Shown here piece by piece: positions 34,404 through 42,765 of a DNA stretch of 64,000 nucleotides. Numbering within the stretch: position 1 is the stretch's first letter; each line of letters opens with the position of its first letter. The position numbers and the translations under genes were made by a program. Source of the DNA: Flaviaesturariibacter aridisoli (GTDB taxonomy: Bacteria > Bacteroidota > Bacteroidia > Chitinophagales > Chitinophagaceae); assembly GCF_004343705.1 (NCBI RefSeq), contig NZ_SKFH01000001.1, positions 248,001-312,000 on the forward strand, written 5' to 3'. The notes beneath the pieces are model-generated. The model was not told where the DNA came from, did no database searches, and was given only the letters and a program-made list of their open reading frames with translations.

Positions 34404-35495
34404 ATGATTTACCGCGCCCTGGGCCTTATGAGCGGCTCTTCACTGGATGGACTGGACCTGGTGTTTGCCGAATTTCACGTCAATGCCGGGCATTGGAGCT
34501 GGGACATCCGCGCAGCGGCCACCGTGCCCTACGCCGAAGACTGGGCCGACCGCCTGCGCGGCGCCGCGGAACTCAGCGCCCGCGACTACCTGGTGCTCCA
34601 CGCTGCTTACGGTCGCTACCTGGGTGAAGCCGTCAACCACTTTATCGAGGAGAAGGGCCTGCAGTTCCAGGTGGGCCTGGTGGCCTCGCACGGGCATACC
34701 ACGGTGCACAGCCCACAGGGCGGCGTTTCTGCCCAGCTCGGCGACGGCGCCACGCTTGCGGCCGTCACCGGCCTCGCCGTGGTGAGCGACCTCCGCTCGC
34801 TCGACGTCGCCCACGGCGGCCAGGGCGCCCCCATCGTGCCCCTCGGCGAAAGCCTCCTCTTTACCGACTACCGCCTCTTTCTCAACCTGGGCGGAATCGC
34901 CAACCTGTCGGTGCACGACGGCCCGCCCGTGGCCTTCGACATCTGCCCCGCCAACCGCGTGCTCAACGCGCTGGCGCAAAAGGCCGGCAAGGAATTCGAC
35001 GAAGGCGGCCGCCTCGCCGCCATGGGCACCGTCAATGCGCCCCTGCTGTCGCAGCTCAACGCCCTCGACTACTACCAGCAGCCTTCGCCCAAATCGCTGG
35101 CCAACGAATTCGGCACCGGCGTGGTGCTGCCGCTCATCGAGGCGGCCGGCCTCTCCCACGAAGATGCACTGGCCACCTATACCGAGCACGTGGCCGTGCA
35201 GATCCACGAATCCCTCGAAGACCACCTGCCCGCCCACCTGCAGAACCGCAAGCTGCTCGTTACCGGTGGCGGCGGCTTCAATACGTTCCTGGTCAGCCGG
35301 CTCCGCGAGTGGGTGGAAGACAACCAGGTAGAGCTGGTGGTGGCCGACGACAACCTCGTACATTATAAGGAGGCGCTGGTAATGGCCGCCCTCGGCGTGC
35401 TCCGCTGGCGCGAAGAGAATACAACGCTGGCCTCCGTTACCGGCGCACGCCGCGACAGCATCGGCGGCGCGCTGTGGCTGGGGCAGGAAGCCTGA
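34404..35495 (+). CDS. anmK: Anhydro-N-acetylmuramic acid kinase
   Basis: Phosphorylates and opens 1,6-anhydro-MurNAc released during wall turnover, returning it to amino-sugar metabolism. The 363-residue protein has the family start ALGLMSGSSLDGLDL and the block ASHGHTTVHSP. Further motifs are FDICPANRVLNALA and the second phosphate loop LLVTGGGGFNTFL. Together with murF and the EnvC-like gene it is one of several peptidoglycan genes here. Confidence 0.95.
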   Translation: MIYRALGLMSGSSLDGLDLVFAEFHVNAGHWSWDIRAAATVPYAEDWADRLRGAAELSARDYLVLHAAYGRYLGEAVNHFIEEKGLQFQVGLVASHGHTTVHSPQGGVSAQLGDGATLAAVTGLAVVSDLRSLDVAHGGQGAPIVPLGESLLFTDYRLFLNLGGIANLSVHDGPPVAFDICPANRVLNALAQKAGKEFDEGGRLAAMGTVNAPLLSQLNALDYYQQPSPKSLANEFGTGVVLPLIEAAGLSHEDALATYTEHVAVQIHESLEDHLPAHLQNRKLLVTGGGGFNTFLVSRLREWVEDNQVELVVADDNLVHYKEALVMAALGVLRWREENTTLASVTGARRDSIGGALWLGQEA

Positions 35496-35517
35496 TTCGT
35501 TGATCGCACCTAAAATA

Positions 35518-35543
35518 AGAAGCCCCCGGGAACGGGGGCTTCT
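35518..35543. terminator. Bidirectional terminator between anmK and a DUF2382 gene
   Basis: A 10-bp perfect stem, AGAAGCCCCC (35518-35527) with GGGGGCTTCT (35534-35543), loop GGGAAC, between convergent genes. Confidence 0.82.
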
Positions 35544-35563
35544 GTCATAAGCGCCGTCGCTTG

Positions 35564-36415
35564 TTACAGCGGGCGGTTATTGGTATCGTTGCGGCGATCG
35601 TAGTCCGTAGAACTACGGCCGCTCTCGTTCGTCTTGTCTACATCGATATCCGTGCGGCGTACCGTGTCGCGGATCGTCTCGTCGCGCTCGGTCACTTCCT
35701 TGCGCACGCGCACTTCTTCCACCACGCGGGCTTCCTTGTTCACCACCGGTACTTCCGAGCGTTCCGTGAGCTCGATGTTGCGCTCGCGGAAGGCTTCGCC
35801 TTCGTTACCCGCAAGGGGGCGGTCCACTGGTGTGCGCTCCACGCGGACGTGTTCTTCGCGCAGGCGGATGTGTTCTTCCACCGGCTTCTCCACGATGCGG
35901 CTGCGCACCTGCACGCCACCGCGCTCCACTTCGCGCTTGCCCACTTCGAGGTGTTCTTCCACACGCGGGATCGTGGTGCCGCGCTCAGCGCTCACCGCCT
36001 GGCGATCGCCGGCGCCTTCACTGCGGGTGTTGCTGAAGCCGTACTGTTTGGCGCGCTCGTCCACATCGATGGCGCCGCAGCGGTCGAGGATCTGCGCGGC
36101 CGATTCAGCTTCCTCGCGCGAGGCCGCATGCACGGTCACGATGGTGTTGCTACGCTCGGCTACGCGGCTGTAGCGCGACGCTTCTTCCTTATTGCTGTTT
36201 CCGAAAAGCGAATTGAAAAAGTCGGTGATCGCATTGGTATTGCGGCCGTCGCGGTCGGTGGTCGCCTCGGTACGCTCCGAGCTGACCGTAGTGCCGGTGC
36301 CGCTGCCGCGGGATAGATCGATCCGGTCACGCGCGATGCCACGGGCCATTAACTCACGGATCGCTGTCTGCGCTTCGCTGGATTGGTCGAAAAAGCCGAC
36401 CACTGTTTGTGCCAT
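35564..36415 (-). CDS. DUF2382 (YsnF/AvaK) stress protein with 17M-like N-terminus
   Basis: A 283-residue protein. Residues 1-115 resemble the general stress protein 17M fold (MAQTVVGFFDQSSEAQTAIRELMARGI). A linker leads to a DUF2382 domain (about 135-250) of alternating basic and acidic residues such as RVEEHLEVGKREVERGGVQVR and LREEHVRVERTPVDR. The C-terminus is hydrophilic and disordered (NDTNNRPL). Family members are linked to general, oxidative and osmotic stress; no enzymatic role is known. A second DUF2382 gene lies 23 nt upstream on the same strand, so the two probably form an operon. Confidence 0.82.
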   Translation of the reverse strand: MAQTVVGFFDQSSEAQTAIRELMARGIARDRIDLSRGSGTGTTVSSERTEATTDRDGRNTNAITDFFNSLFGNSNKEEASRYSRVAERSNTIVTVHAASREEAESAAQILDRCGAIDVDERAKQYGFSNTRSEGAGDRQAVSAERGTTIPRVEEHLEVGKREVERGGVQVRSRIVEKPVEEHIRLREEHVRVERTPVDRPLAGNEGEAFRERNIELTERSEVPVVNKEARVVEEVRVRKEVTERDETIRDTVRRTDIDVDKTNESGRSSTDYDRRNDTNNRPL

Positions 36416-36438
36416 AAGTCACTATTTAAGGGTGAAAA

Positions 36439-36906
36439 CTAGAGACGTCGTTTATTGCCCTCCGCATCGGTGCGGATCACGTCCACCTGCTCTTTCAGGA
36501 GGGTGATCTGCTGCACGTGCGGGGTGGTGCTCACGCGCTTCGTGAGGTGCACTTCTTCGGTCACCTCGTAGCGCTTTTCGATCACGAGTATTTCCTTCAC
36601 CACCGGAACGATGATGGTGTCGCCTTCCTGGCGCGGCACCGGCGGTTTCAGATACACATCACTTTTGGCAACCCGCTTCACGTCGTATTGCTCCGACACG
36701 AGCGGGATGTTGAGCGCGGCCTCTTCCTCGCGCACCGTCTTGCGCACGGTTACGCGGCCGGTTTCGACCACTTCCTTTTCCACGGTCATGAATTCCTGGA
36801 TCACGGGGATCACGATCTCTTCGCCGTCGCCGGTGGCCTGCACCGGGCGTTGCTCTTCCGTCCCGTCGTTGCCGGGCTCTGCGCGCCACTCATTCCTGTT
36901 TTCCAT
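36439..36906 (-). CDS. DUF2382 (YsnF/AvaK) domain protein
   Basis: A 155-residue protein that is almost entirely one DUF2382 domain: EEIVIPVIQEFMTVEKEVVE, VRKTVREEEAALNIPLV, then VVKEILVIEKRYEVTEEVHL. The ATG at 36906 (MENRNEW) is chosen over upstream reading. It precedes the longer DUF2382 gene in the same direction. Both may also be read from ade, which ends 78 nt upstream. Confidence 0.78.
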   Translation of the reverse strand: MENRNEWRAEPGNDGTEEQRPVQATGDGEEIVIPVIQEFMTVEKEVVETGRVTVRKTVREEEAALNIPLVSEQYDVKRVAKSDVYLKPPVPRQEGDTIIVPVVKEILVIEKRYEVTEEVHLTKRVSTTPHVQQITLLKEQVDVIRTDAEGNKRRL

Positions 36907-36984
36907 ACGGGGAAGGACCGCCAATTCCGTGCCCTTCCCCAATGGGGCGCTTGTTAAGATTTGCAAAAAGGGCGAAGCCCGTCG

Positions 36985-38619
36985 CTAGGGCACGAACGAA
37001 AACGTGTCGCCGTCGAAGAGGCCGAGGTCGCTCAGCTTCAGGTGCGGGATCACGAGCAGCGCCATGAACGAAAGGGTCATAAAGGGCGCGCCCAGCGGGG
37101 AGCCGAGGGCCTTGGCCGCCTTGTCGATGGCGGCGTATTTCTCCGCCACCACGTAGCCGTCTTCGGTGCTCATGAGCCCGGCTACCGGCAGCGGCAATAC
37201 GTACTCCTCGGCGCCGTCGATGCAGCTGACGCCGCCGCCGGCGGCAATGACCGCGTTGACGGCGCGGGCGAGGCTTTCATCGTCGGCGCCTACGGCCACG
37301 ATGTTGTGGCTGTCGTGCGCCACCGACGAGGCGATGGCGCCGCGCTTGAGGCCGAAGTTTTTGATAAAGGCCGTAGCCACCGGCGCCTCCTTGTAGCGGT
37401 TCACCACGGCGATCTTGAGCACGTCGTTTTCGGGGTCCGACACGATATGGGCATGACTCACTTTGGCGGGCAGCAGCAGCTTGTTGGTAATGAGTTGCCC
37501 GTCGAGCGCCTCGATCACGGGAATGGTCGTTTCGCCTTTTAAGGGCACGGCGAAATCGTTGACCGCCTTCGGTGTGCAGCTGAACTGGTTGATGAGCCCG
37601 GCCTTCGGCGCGGTGATGAGGGTCTTGCCGTTGGCGGCCACCTGCTGCCCGTCGATCCAGGTTTGCAGCACTTCAAAGTGCACGAGGTCTTTCACGAGGA
37701 TGAAGTCGGCGGGGTCGGCGGCCTGCAGCTGGCCCACCTTCATGCCGTAGTGGTGCACGGGGTTGAGGCAGGCGGCCTTCAGCACTTTGAATACGTCGAT
37801 GCCTTTGGCCACGGCGCGGGCGCAGAGCACGTTGATATGGCCTTCCACGAGCGAGTCGGGGTGCTTGTCGTCGGAGCAGAACATGATGGCGTCCTCGTGG
37901 TCGTGGAGCAGCTCAATGAGGGCTTCAAAGTTGCGGGCGGCGCTGCCTTCGCGGATGAGGATCTTCATCCCGTAGTGCAGCTTGTCGAGCGCTTCTTCCT
38001 TGGTAAAGCATTCGTGATCCGTAGAAATACCGGCGTCGATGTATTGCTTTGCCGCCACGCCGCGGAGGCCGGGCGCGTGGCCGTCGATCACCTTACCGTG
38101 CTTTTTGGCCAGCGCGATCTTCTGCATAACGACGGGGTCGGCGTGGAGCACGCCGGGAAAGTTCATCATCTCGGTGAGGTATACGATCTCCTTGCGCTGC
38201 AGCAGGTGGTCTATGTCTTCCACCCCGATGACGGCGCCGGCCGTTTCGAAGCCGGTGGCCGGCACGCAGCTCGGCGCCCCGAAGTAGAATTTGAAGGGCA
38301 CCTTGCTGCCGTTGTGGATCATGTAGTCCACGCCGGCCACGCCGCATACGTTGCCGATCTCGTGCGGGTCGGAGATGGTGCCCACCGTGCCGTGCACGAC
38401 GGCCAGGCGCGCAAACTCCGACGGAACCAGCATGGAGCTCTCTACGTGCACGTGCGCATCCACGAAGCCGGGCAGCAGGTAGGGGAGGCTGTCGGCATCG
38501 GCGCCGGTGTAGGGCGTCACGGAAGCGATGCGTCCGTCTTCAACGACGACCGTGCTGGGCTCGATCGTTTTGGTGGCGATGCGCACGAGGCGGCCGGAAA
38601 TGGTAACGGGAGTGCTCAT
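36985..38619 (-). CDS. ade: Adenine deaminase
   Basis: Converts adenine to hypoxanthine and ammonia in purine salvage. The 544-residue amidohydrolase has the metal site GFVDAHVHVESSML near residue 50, GKVIDGHAPGLRG near 185, ISTDHECFTKEE, CSDDKHPDSL, and the family-specific SVAHDSHNIVAVG near 415. A C-terminal beta domain closes the protein. TAGCTTAG, 5 nt before the ATG, is one mismatch from the -7 consensus. One GTAGAAATAC motif sits in the codons for GISTD. Confidence 0.95.
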   Translation of the reverse strand: MSTPVTISGRLVRIATKTIEPSTVVVEDGRIASVTPYTGADADSLPYLLPGFVDAHVHVESSMLVPSEFARLAVVHGTVGTISDPHEIGNVCGVAGVDYMIHNGSKVPFKFYFGAPSCVPATGFETAGAVIGVEDIDHLLQRKEIVYLTEMMNFPGVLHADPVVMQKIALAKKHGKVIDGHAPGLRGVAAKQYIDAGISTDHECFTKEEALDKLHYGMKILIREGSAARNFEALIELLHDHEDAIMFCSDDKHPDSLVEGHINVLCARAVAKGIDVFKVLKAACLNPVHHYGMKVGQLQAADPADFILVKDLVHFEVLQTWIDGQQVAANGKTLITAPKAGLINQFSCTPKAVNDFAVPLKGETTIPVIEALDGQLITNKLLLPAKVSHAHIVSDPENDVLKIAVVNRYKEAPVATAFIKNFGLKRGAIASSVAHDSHNIVAVGADDESLARAVNAVIAAGGGVSCIDGAEEYVLPLPVAGLMSTEDGYVVAEKYAAIDKAAKALGSPLGAPFMTLSFMALLVIPHLKLSDLGLFDGDTFSFVP

Positions 38620-38655
38620 GCGGCTAAGCTAGGGAAATGAAGGGAGATGAGCGTG

Positions 38656-38693
38656 CCCCTTTCCCTCGGGAAGGGGTTGGGGATGGGCTGGGG
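38656..38693. repeat. G-rich dispersed element, copy 1
   Basis: CCCCTTTCCCTCGGGAAGGG followed by GTTGGGGATGGGCTGGGG. A hairpin plus G-runs, closely matched at 42658-42700. It lies between ade and the methyltransferase gene. Confidence 0.55.
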
Positions 38694-38808
38694 TGAGCTC
38701 CGGATGAGCGCTCCAGGCCTTTCCGCGGCCTAACTTTATCCTTTCCCCGAAAGCACTCCGGTCCGGTCCCCCGTTGCAACGCATTTTTCAACCCAAAAAC
38801 CGATCGTT

Positions 38809-39651
38809 ATGAGTGAATCCGCAATCGTACAGCCCGCCGTCAATCCCAACCAGGCACTCTGGGAGAAGGGCGATTTCACCCGCCTCGCCGAAACGATGCG
38901 CGCCTCCGGCACGCGCCTCGTGGAATCCATCGGCGTCCGTGCCGGCATGGACGTGCTCGACGTGGGCTGCGGCGACGGCACCACGGCGCTGCCGGAGGCC
39001 CGCCTCGGCGCCAACGTACTGGGCGTCGACATTGCCCGCAACCTCGTGGAGGCCGCCCGCCGGCGCGCCGAGGCCGAGGGGCTGACCAACATCGAGTTCC
39101 GCCACGGCGACGTGACCCACCTCGAAGGCATCGCCGACGAAAGCTTCGACCTCGTGGTGAGCATCTTCGGCGCCATGTTCGCCCCGAAGCCGCACGAGGT
39201 GGCGAAGGAGCTCGTGCGCGTTGCCCGCCCCGGGGGGCGCATCGTGATGGGCAACTGGATCCCCGGCGACACTACGCTGGTGGCGCAGATCCTGCGCATC
39301 GCCTCGGCCTACACCCCGCCGCCGCCCGAGGGCTTCGTGAGCCCGATGCTCTGGGGCGTGGAAAGCCACGTCACCGAGCGCTTCGCCGCCGCCGGCATCG
39401 CGCCGGAATGTATCTCGTTCCAGCGCGATACCTATACGTTCGAGGCACCCATCCCGCCGTCGGAATTCCTGGAGCGCTTCCGGTATTTCTACGGTCCGAC
39501 GATGAATGCCTATGCAGCCGCTGCCCAGGCGGGACGCGAAGACGAACTGCAGGCGGAGCTGGAAAAGCTGTTCACCGAACAAAACCGGAGCGGCGACCCG
39601 AACAGCATCTCCATCCCGGCCACCTTCCTGCGCGTGACCGTAAAAAAGTAG
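38809..39651 (+). CDS. Class I SAM-dependent methyltransferase
   Basis: A 280-residue Rossmann-fold methyltransferase. Motif I is DVLDVGCGDGTTALP (about residues 48-62), followed by NVLGVDIARNLVEAA, DLVVSIFGAMFAPKP and the post-IV RPGGRIVMGNWIP. It resembles UbiE-type small-molecule methyltransferases, but the substrate is unknown. Very high third-position GC. TAACTTTA (38731-38738) is a one-mismatch -7 box about 70 nt upstream. One GTAGAAATAC motif occurs near its 3' end. Confidence 0.86.
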   Translation: MSESAIVQPAVNPNQALWEKGDFTRLAETMRASGTRLVESIGVRAGMDVLDVGCGDGTTALPEARLGANVLGVDIARNLVEAARRRAEAEGLTNIEFRHGDVTHLEGIADESFDLVVSIFGAMFAPKPHEVAKELVRVARPGGRIVMGNWIPGDTTLVAQILRIASAYTPPPPEGFVSPMLWGVESHVTERFAAAGIAPECISFQRDTYTFEAPIPPSEFLERFRYFYGPTMNAYAAAAQAGREDELQAELEKLFTEQNRSGDPNSISIPATFLRVTVKK

Positions 39652-39726
39652 GAGCGGTGCGGAACCGGTACATCATAAGGGGCTTGCGCCCCTTTTTTTG
39701 TGCGGCCGGGCGCCCGCCCGTCCCGG

Positions 39727-39734
39727 TATCTTTG
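39727..39734 (+). promoter_or_regulatory. GNAT gene -7 box, leaderless spacing
   Basis: A perfect TATCTTTG ending 4 nt before the ATG at 39739. Confidence 0.6.
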
Positions 39735-39738
39735 ACGC

Positions 39739-40422
39739 ATGCATCCGCTCCTGCACAACCCGGTTTACGAAGCGCTCCTTTCCGGCGACGCCCGCCTCGG
39801 CACGCGCCGCGGGAACGTGGCATTTTTCGACGCCGACGTGTCGCCCTTCGTGGGCTTTCCCGAAGGCCACGAAACAGGGTTTGAGGAATTACGGCGATAC
39901 CTTCCGGCAGGCCGGAAGGTATTGTACGCCCGCACGGAGCCTATCCCGCTGCCCGCGGGCTGGCGGCTCGGCGCTTACCTCGAGGGACGGCAGTTTGTAT
40001 TCGAAGGAGTGGCTGCGGAACCCGACCCACGTATAACGTTGGTGCCGCTGCGGGCGGAGCACGTGCCCGAGATGATCGCGCTGACCGCGCTGACGCGGCC
40101 GGGACCTTTCGACCGCCGCACCATCGCGTTTGGGCACTACTATGGGGTGTTTGAAGACGGCCGCCTCGCATCGATGGCGGGGCAGCGCCTCCACCCGACG
40201 GGTTATTCGGAGATCAGCGCCGTGTGTACGCATCCCGACTTTCTCGGCAGGGGCTACGCCGCCGCGCTCCTGCAGCTGCAGCTCGTGCTGATGCGCGACG
40301 CGGGAACGACACCCTTCCTGCACGTGCGCGCCGACAACGACCGCGCCATCGCGTTGTATGAGCGCCTCGGCTTCCGCGCGAGCCGCCCGATGCATTTCTA
40401 TTTTATGGAGCGGGAAGTGTAG
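39739..40422 (+). CDS. GNAT-family N-acetyltransferase
   Basis: A 227-residue protein whose C-terminal ~120 residues form a GNAT domain of the FR47 type: SEISAVCTHPDFLGRGYAAA is the acetyl-CoA-binding R/QxxGxG/A motif, and HVRADNDRAIALYERLGF is the closing motif B. The N-terminal ~100 residues are a variable cap. Substrate unknown. The gene converges on the WG-repeat gene with almost no space: only 3 nt separate its stop from the end of that gene's probable out-of-frame tail. Confidence 0.87.
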   Translation: MHPLLHNPVYEALLSGDARLGTRRGNVAFFDADVSPFVGFPEGHETGFEELRRYLPAGRKVLYARTEPIPLPAGWRLGAYLEGRQFVFEGVAAEPDPRITLVPLRAEHVPEMIALTALTRPGPFDRRTIAFGHYYGVFEDGRLASMAGQRLHPTGYSEISAVCTHPDFLGRGYAAALLQLQLVLMRDAGTTPFLHVRADNDRAIALYERLGFRASRPMHFYFMEREV

Positions 40423-40425
40423 GGG

Positions 40426-40549
40426 CTATGTACCCTTTGCGCCCAGGGCATCCCGCAGCAGCGTGGTGAGAACGTCGGGGTGCAGGTCGGCTGCTTTGGA
40501 TGCGGGCTGTGTGGCGATGTATTGTTGGATTTGATCGGGGATGGTCCTA
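40426..40549 (-). pseudogene. Out-of-frame C-terminal tail of the WG-repeat protein
   Basis: Beyond the WG-gene stop, the +1 frame on the minus strand stays open for 42 codons to a TAG at 40428-40426. It reads SDRTIPDQIQQYIATQP and ends LRDALGAKGT. Codon choice is coding-like (third-position G/C), but there is no start codon and two TAA codons lie just upstream in this frame. Removing one T from the TTT run at about 40553-40558 joins it smoothly to the WG protein (AYF-SDRT), giving about 241 residues. So this looks like a frameshift, natural or a sequencing error. Confidence 0.55.
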
Positions 40550-41152
40550 TCACTGAAAGTAGGCGCTTATTACCTGCGATTTGTATTTCGGATCCCAGCG
40601 CTGCAGGTTGTTCAACCGCGTGTGAAAATCGAACTGTTGCTCGTTGCTGCTCATTTCGGCCAGTGTCGCTCCCTGGAGTGTCAGCGCTTTCCAGGTCCCG
40701 CCGACGACCGACCACTTTTCCGCCTTCTCATCGCCGCAATGCCATTTTATGATCCGGCTGCCGCCTTCATTGACGACGACGATCGTGTCGGAATAAAAAT
40801 ACAGGGCGTTGTAGCGGATCGGAAGCACGGCTTCGTTCCGCTCATTGACCAGGCCCCAATGGCCTTCCCCCAGCGTGGCTTCGTAGTAGTCGCCGTTCCA
40901 GGACTTGCGGTCGTCGATCAGCTCGTGGAACAGTTCGAAGGTCGCTTCGTCGTATTCGTCCCACGTAAAGTTCCCGGCAAACACGGCGAACAAATCATTC
41001 CGCATCGGCTGCGCGATATAGTCGTAGTCCGTGGGCAGGAGCTCCCGGCCCTGGCTGTCGAGCAGGCCCCACTCCACCCGGTTGTTCACCAGGCGGGTCA
41101 CGCGGCTGATGCCTTGCTGGCTGTCGATCAGGGTGAACTCGGGGGGATGCAT
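40550..41152 (-). CDS. WG-repeat protein, probably truncated by a frameshift
   Basis: A 200-residue protein with degenerate WG repeats: VEWGLLDSQGRELLPTDYDYI and HWGLVNERNEAVLPIRYNAL each have the WGL-x-D/N-x-x-G pattern followed by a proline and tyrosine. WG repeats form beta-propeller-like surfaces of unknown function in many Bacteroidota. There is no signal peptide, so it is probably cytoplasmic. It stops early at 40550, and a coding-like tail continues in another frame, so the native protein may be ~241 residues. Confidence 0.65.
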   Translation of the reverse strand: MHPPEFTLIDSQQGISRVTRLVNNRVEWGLLDSQGRELLPTDYDYIAQPMRNDLFAVFAGNFTWDEYDEATFELFHELIDDRKSWNGDYYEATLGEGHWGLVNERNEAVLPIRYNALYFYSDTIVVVNEGGSRIIKWHCGDEKAEKWSVVGGTWKALTLQGATLAEMSSNEQQFDFHTRLNNLQRWDPKYKSQVISAYFQ

Positions 41153-41411
41153 GCAGCGGGATTTAAGAAGTGGGGCCAGGAGTTGTGGCCGGCAGACAAG
41201 TTAGTATTTATGAATTTACCTGAACGGAACGACGCTGCGATTCATGGGGAAAGCTGATCGCCGTTCTACTCCAAACGCAACAATTCCGTTCCTGATGTAA
41301 TACGGTTGTTGACCTGCTGGAGATGCCATACAGCGGGTGATTGAAATTACCTGCTCACATACATTGATATACACAACTATAGCAGGTCCATTCCTTTCCT
41401 AACTACACACT
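41153..41411. other. Gene-free stretch, AT-richer than its surroundings
   Basis: No open frame here looks coding. The DNA is visibly richer in A and T than flanking genes. One wide inverted repeat, ACCTGCT (about 41350) with AGCAGGT (about 41380-41386), encloses CACATACATTGATATACACA. This could be the promoter region of the WG-repeat gene, but I see no perfect -7 box. The 42-nt minisatellite starts immediately after. Confidence 0.4.
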
Positions 41412-41621
41412 TTCCGCCCCCCTCCCGTTCCGCCCTGCCAAAAATCTTTTCGGCCTTGCCCCCCTCCGAATTAGCCCTGCCCGGAAAAGGAGCGGGCCTG
41501 TCCCGGTCCGGGGCAGCCTCGCCTGGAAAATTTTCGGCCCTTCCCCGGGTAGGGATCGCCTTCGGCAGGAAAATTTCGGCCCTTCCCCGGGTATGGATAG
41601 ACCCGCCCGGAAAATGGACGG
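41412..41621. repeat. Minisatellite: five 42-nt tandem units
   Basis: Five units of exactly 42 nt: 41412-41453, 41454-41495, 41496-41537, 41538-41579 and 41580-41621. They have diverged, but each ends with a block like GGAAAATTTTCGG and starts with a C-rich block like CCCTTCCCCGGG. Units 4 and 5 share CCCTTCCCCGGGTA. Because 42 is a multiple of three, both strands stay open. The minus strand gives an 84-residue frame (41377-41631) with a 14-residue repeat like RAENFPGEAAPDRD; the plus strand gives a 60-residue frame (41456-41638) with ASPGKFSALPRVGI. I cannot say that either is translated. Confidence 0.8.
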
Positions 41622-41760
41622 GGCTATCCATACTGTAGATCAATGCGTTATAAAATGCCTTCGGATGGCCCATCCCGGTAATGCACGCGTTTTCCACAAA
41701 GGGGAGCGGGCTATTGCGGCTGCTTTCGGAGTGCTGTAACTTGGTAGAAAAGGAAACCAC

Positions 41761-42504
41761 ATGAACGAACTGCTCCGCCTCCCCCCGCGCGATCTCAACA
41801 ACGCAGAATGCGTCCACTACAACGACCGCATTGCCAAACGCTTTACCGGCCTCAGCCTGGCGCCCCCGGTAGCGGCAGCCCTCGCGCATTTTTCCGCAAT
41901 CAACGACGAGATGAACGGGCTCGTGCAACTGGCCAAAGGCTCGCGCTTCTCCGACGACGTGCAGGACGCCGATGCCGGCCGCGACCGCTACTCCACTTCT
42001 TTCTTTTACCTCTGCGAAGGCTTCGCCCTGTGCAACGACGAGCGCCGCGTGGTCGCTGCCGTGCTGCTGCTGGAAGCGCTGAAGCCCTACGGACCGGCCA
42101 GCAGGCTGGCGAACGCTAACTTCGACAGCCAGACGAAGCTGACCTCCAACCTCGTGCGCGACCTCCGCGCCCGCCCCGAGCTGCTGGCCGCCCTGGAAAC
42201 CCTCGGCCTCGTATCGCTGCTCCAGGCCATTGAAGGGGCCAACAACCGCTTCATCGAACTCCAGGAGGCGCGTACCGACGACGAAACTGTGAAGCCGGCC
42301 GCCTACCGGATGGTGGCGCTGCGCCGCGAATCGGCCAAGGCCTACACCGCGCTGATGAAGCAGGTGGAAAGCGCCTGCAACTTCACCGGCGGCGCCGAGC
42401 CCTATGCGGGCCTGGTTGCCGGCATCAACGCCGTGACCGCGGAGGCGAAAACGAAGCTGGCCCAGCGCGCCGGCCGGGCGGAAGAAAAGCCCGCACAGGC
42501 CTGA
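41761..42504 (+). CDS. DUF6261 family protein
   Basis: A 247-residue all-helical protein resembling the DUF6261 family of Bacteroidota, with an N-terminal LLRLPPRDLNNAECVHYNDR and long amphipathic helices (PPVAAALAHFSAINDEMNGLVQLAKGS). The family has no known function. No signal peptide or membrane segment. TAACTTGG about 20 nt upstream is an imperfect -7 box. Transcription ends at the hairpin 42525-42550. Confidence 0.72.
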   Translation: MNELLRLPPRDLNNAECVHYNDRIAKRFTGLSLAPPVAAALAHFSAINDEMNGLVQLAKGSRFSDDVQDADAGRDRYSTSFFYLCEGFALCNDERRVVAAVLLLEALKPYGPASRLANANFDSQTKLTSNLVRDLRARPELLAALETLGLVSLLQAIEGANNRFIELQEARTDDETVKPAAYRMVALRRESAKAYTALMKQVESACNFTGGAEPYAGLVAGINAVTAEAKTKLAQRAGRAEEKPAQA

Positions 42505-42524
42505 GTGATGCACAATGATATAAG

Positions 42525-42550
42525 AAGCCCCTTCGCAAAGGGGCTTTTTT
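42525..42550 (+). terminator. DUF6261 gene terminator
   Basis: A 9-bp perfect stem, AAGCCCCTT (42525-42533) with AAGGGGCTT (42538-42546), loop CGCA, followed by Ts. Confidence 0.88.
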
Positions 42551-42657
42551 ATTGTGGTAACCGGACCAAACAGGGGCGTTGGCGGCGGTTCGGGAGCAAC
42601 GATTGGCGACGGGTAGCCTTGCGTCCCTTCGGAACGTTACGTGCGTGGGGTTCTCTA

Positions 42658-42700
42658 TCCCCTCCCTCCCGGGGAGGGGCCAGGGGTGGGGTGGGGGATG
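42658..42700. repeat. G-rich dispersed element, copy 2
   Basis: CCCCTCCCTCCCGGGGAGGG followed by GCCAGGGGTGGGGTGGGGG: a hairpin plus G-runs, like 38656-38693. The rest of the 42551-42765 spacer shows no gene. Confidence 0.55.
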
Positions 42701-42765
42701 GAGCCGGATCGGGTTGATGATGCATGGGCGACTTCATCGTAGTTTGCAAACCGATAACGATTCTT

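Noticed and set aside
41412-41621. CRISPR array
   Set aside because: Units are contiguous diverged 42-mers with no alternating spacer and repeat, and no cas genes are near.
41377-42513. Long minus-strand open frame opposite the DUF6261 gene
   Set aside because: Most of it is a GC-driven shadow of the plus-strand gene. Only the repeat-encoded end (41377-41631) is noted, as part of the minisatellite.
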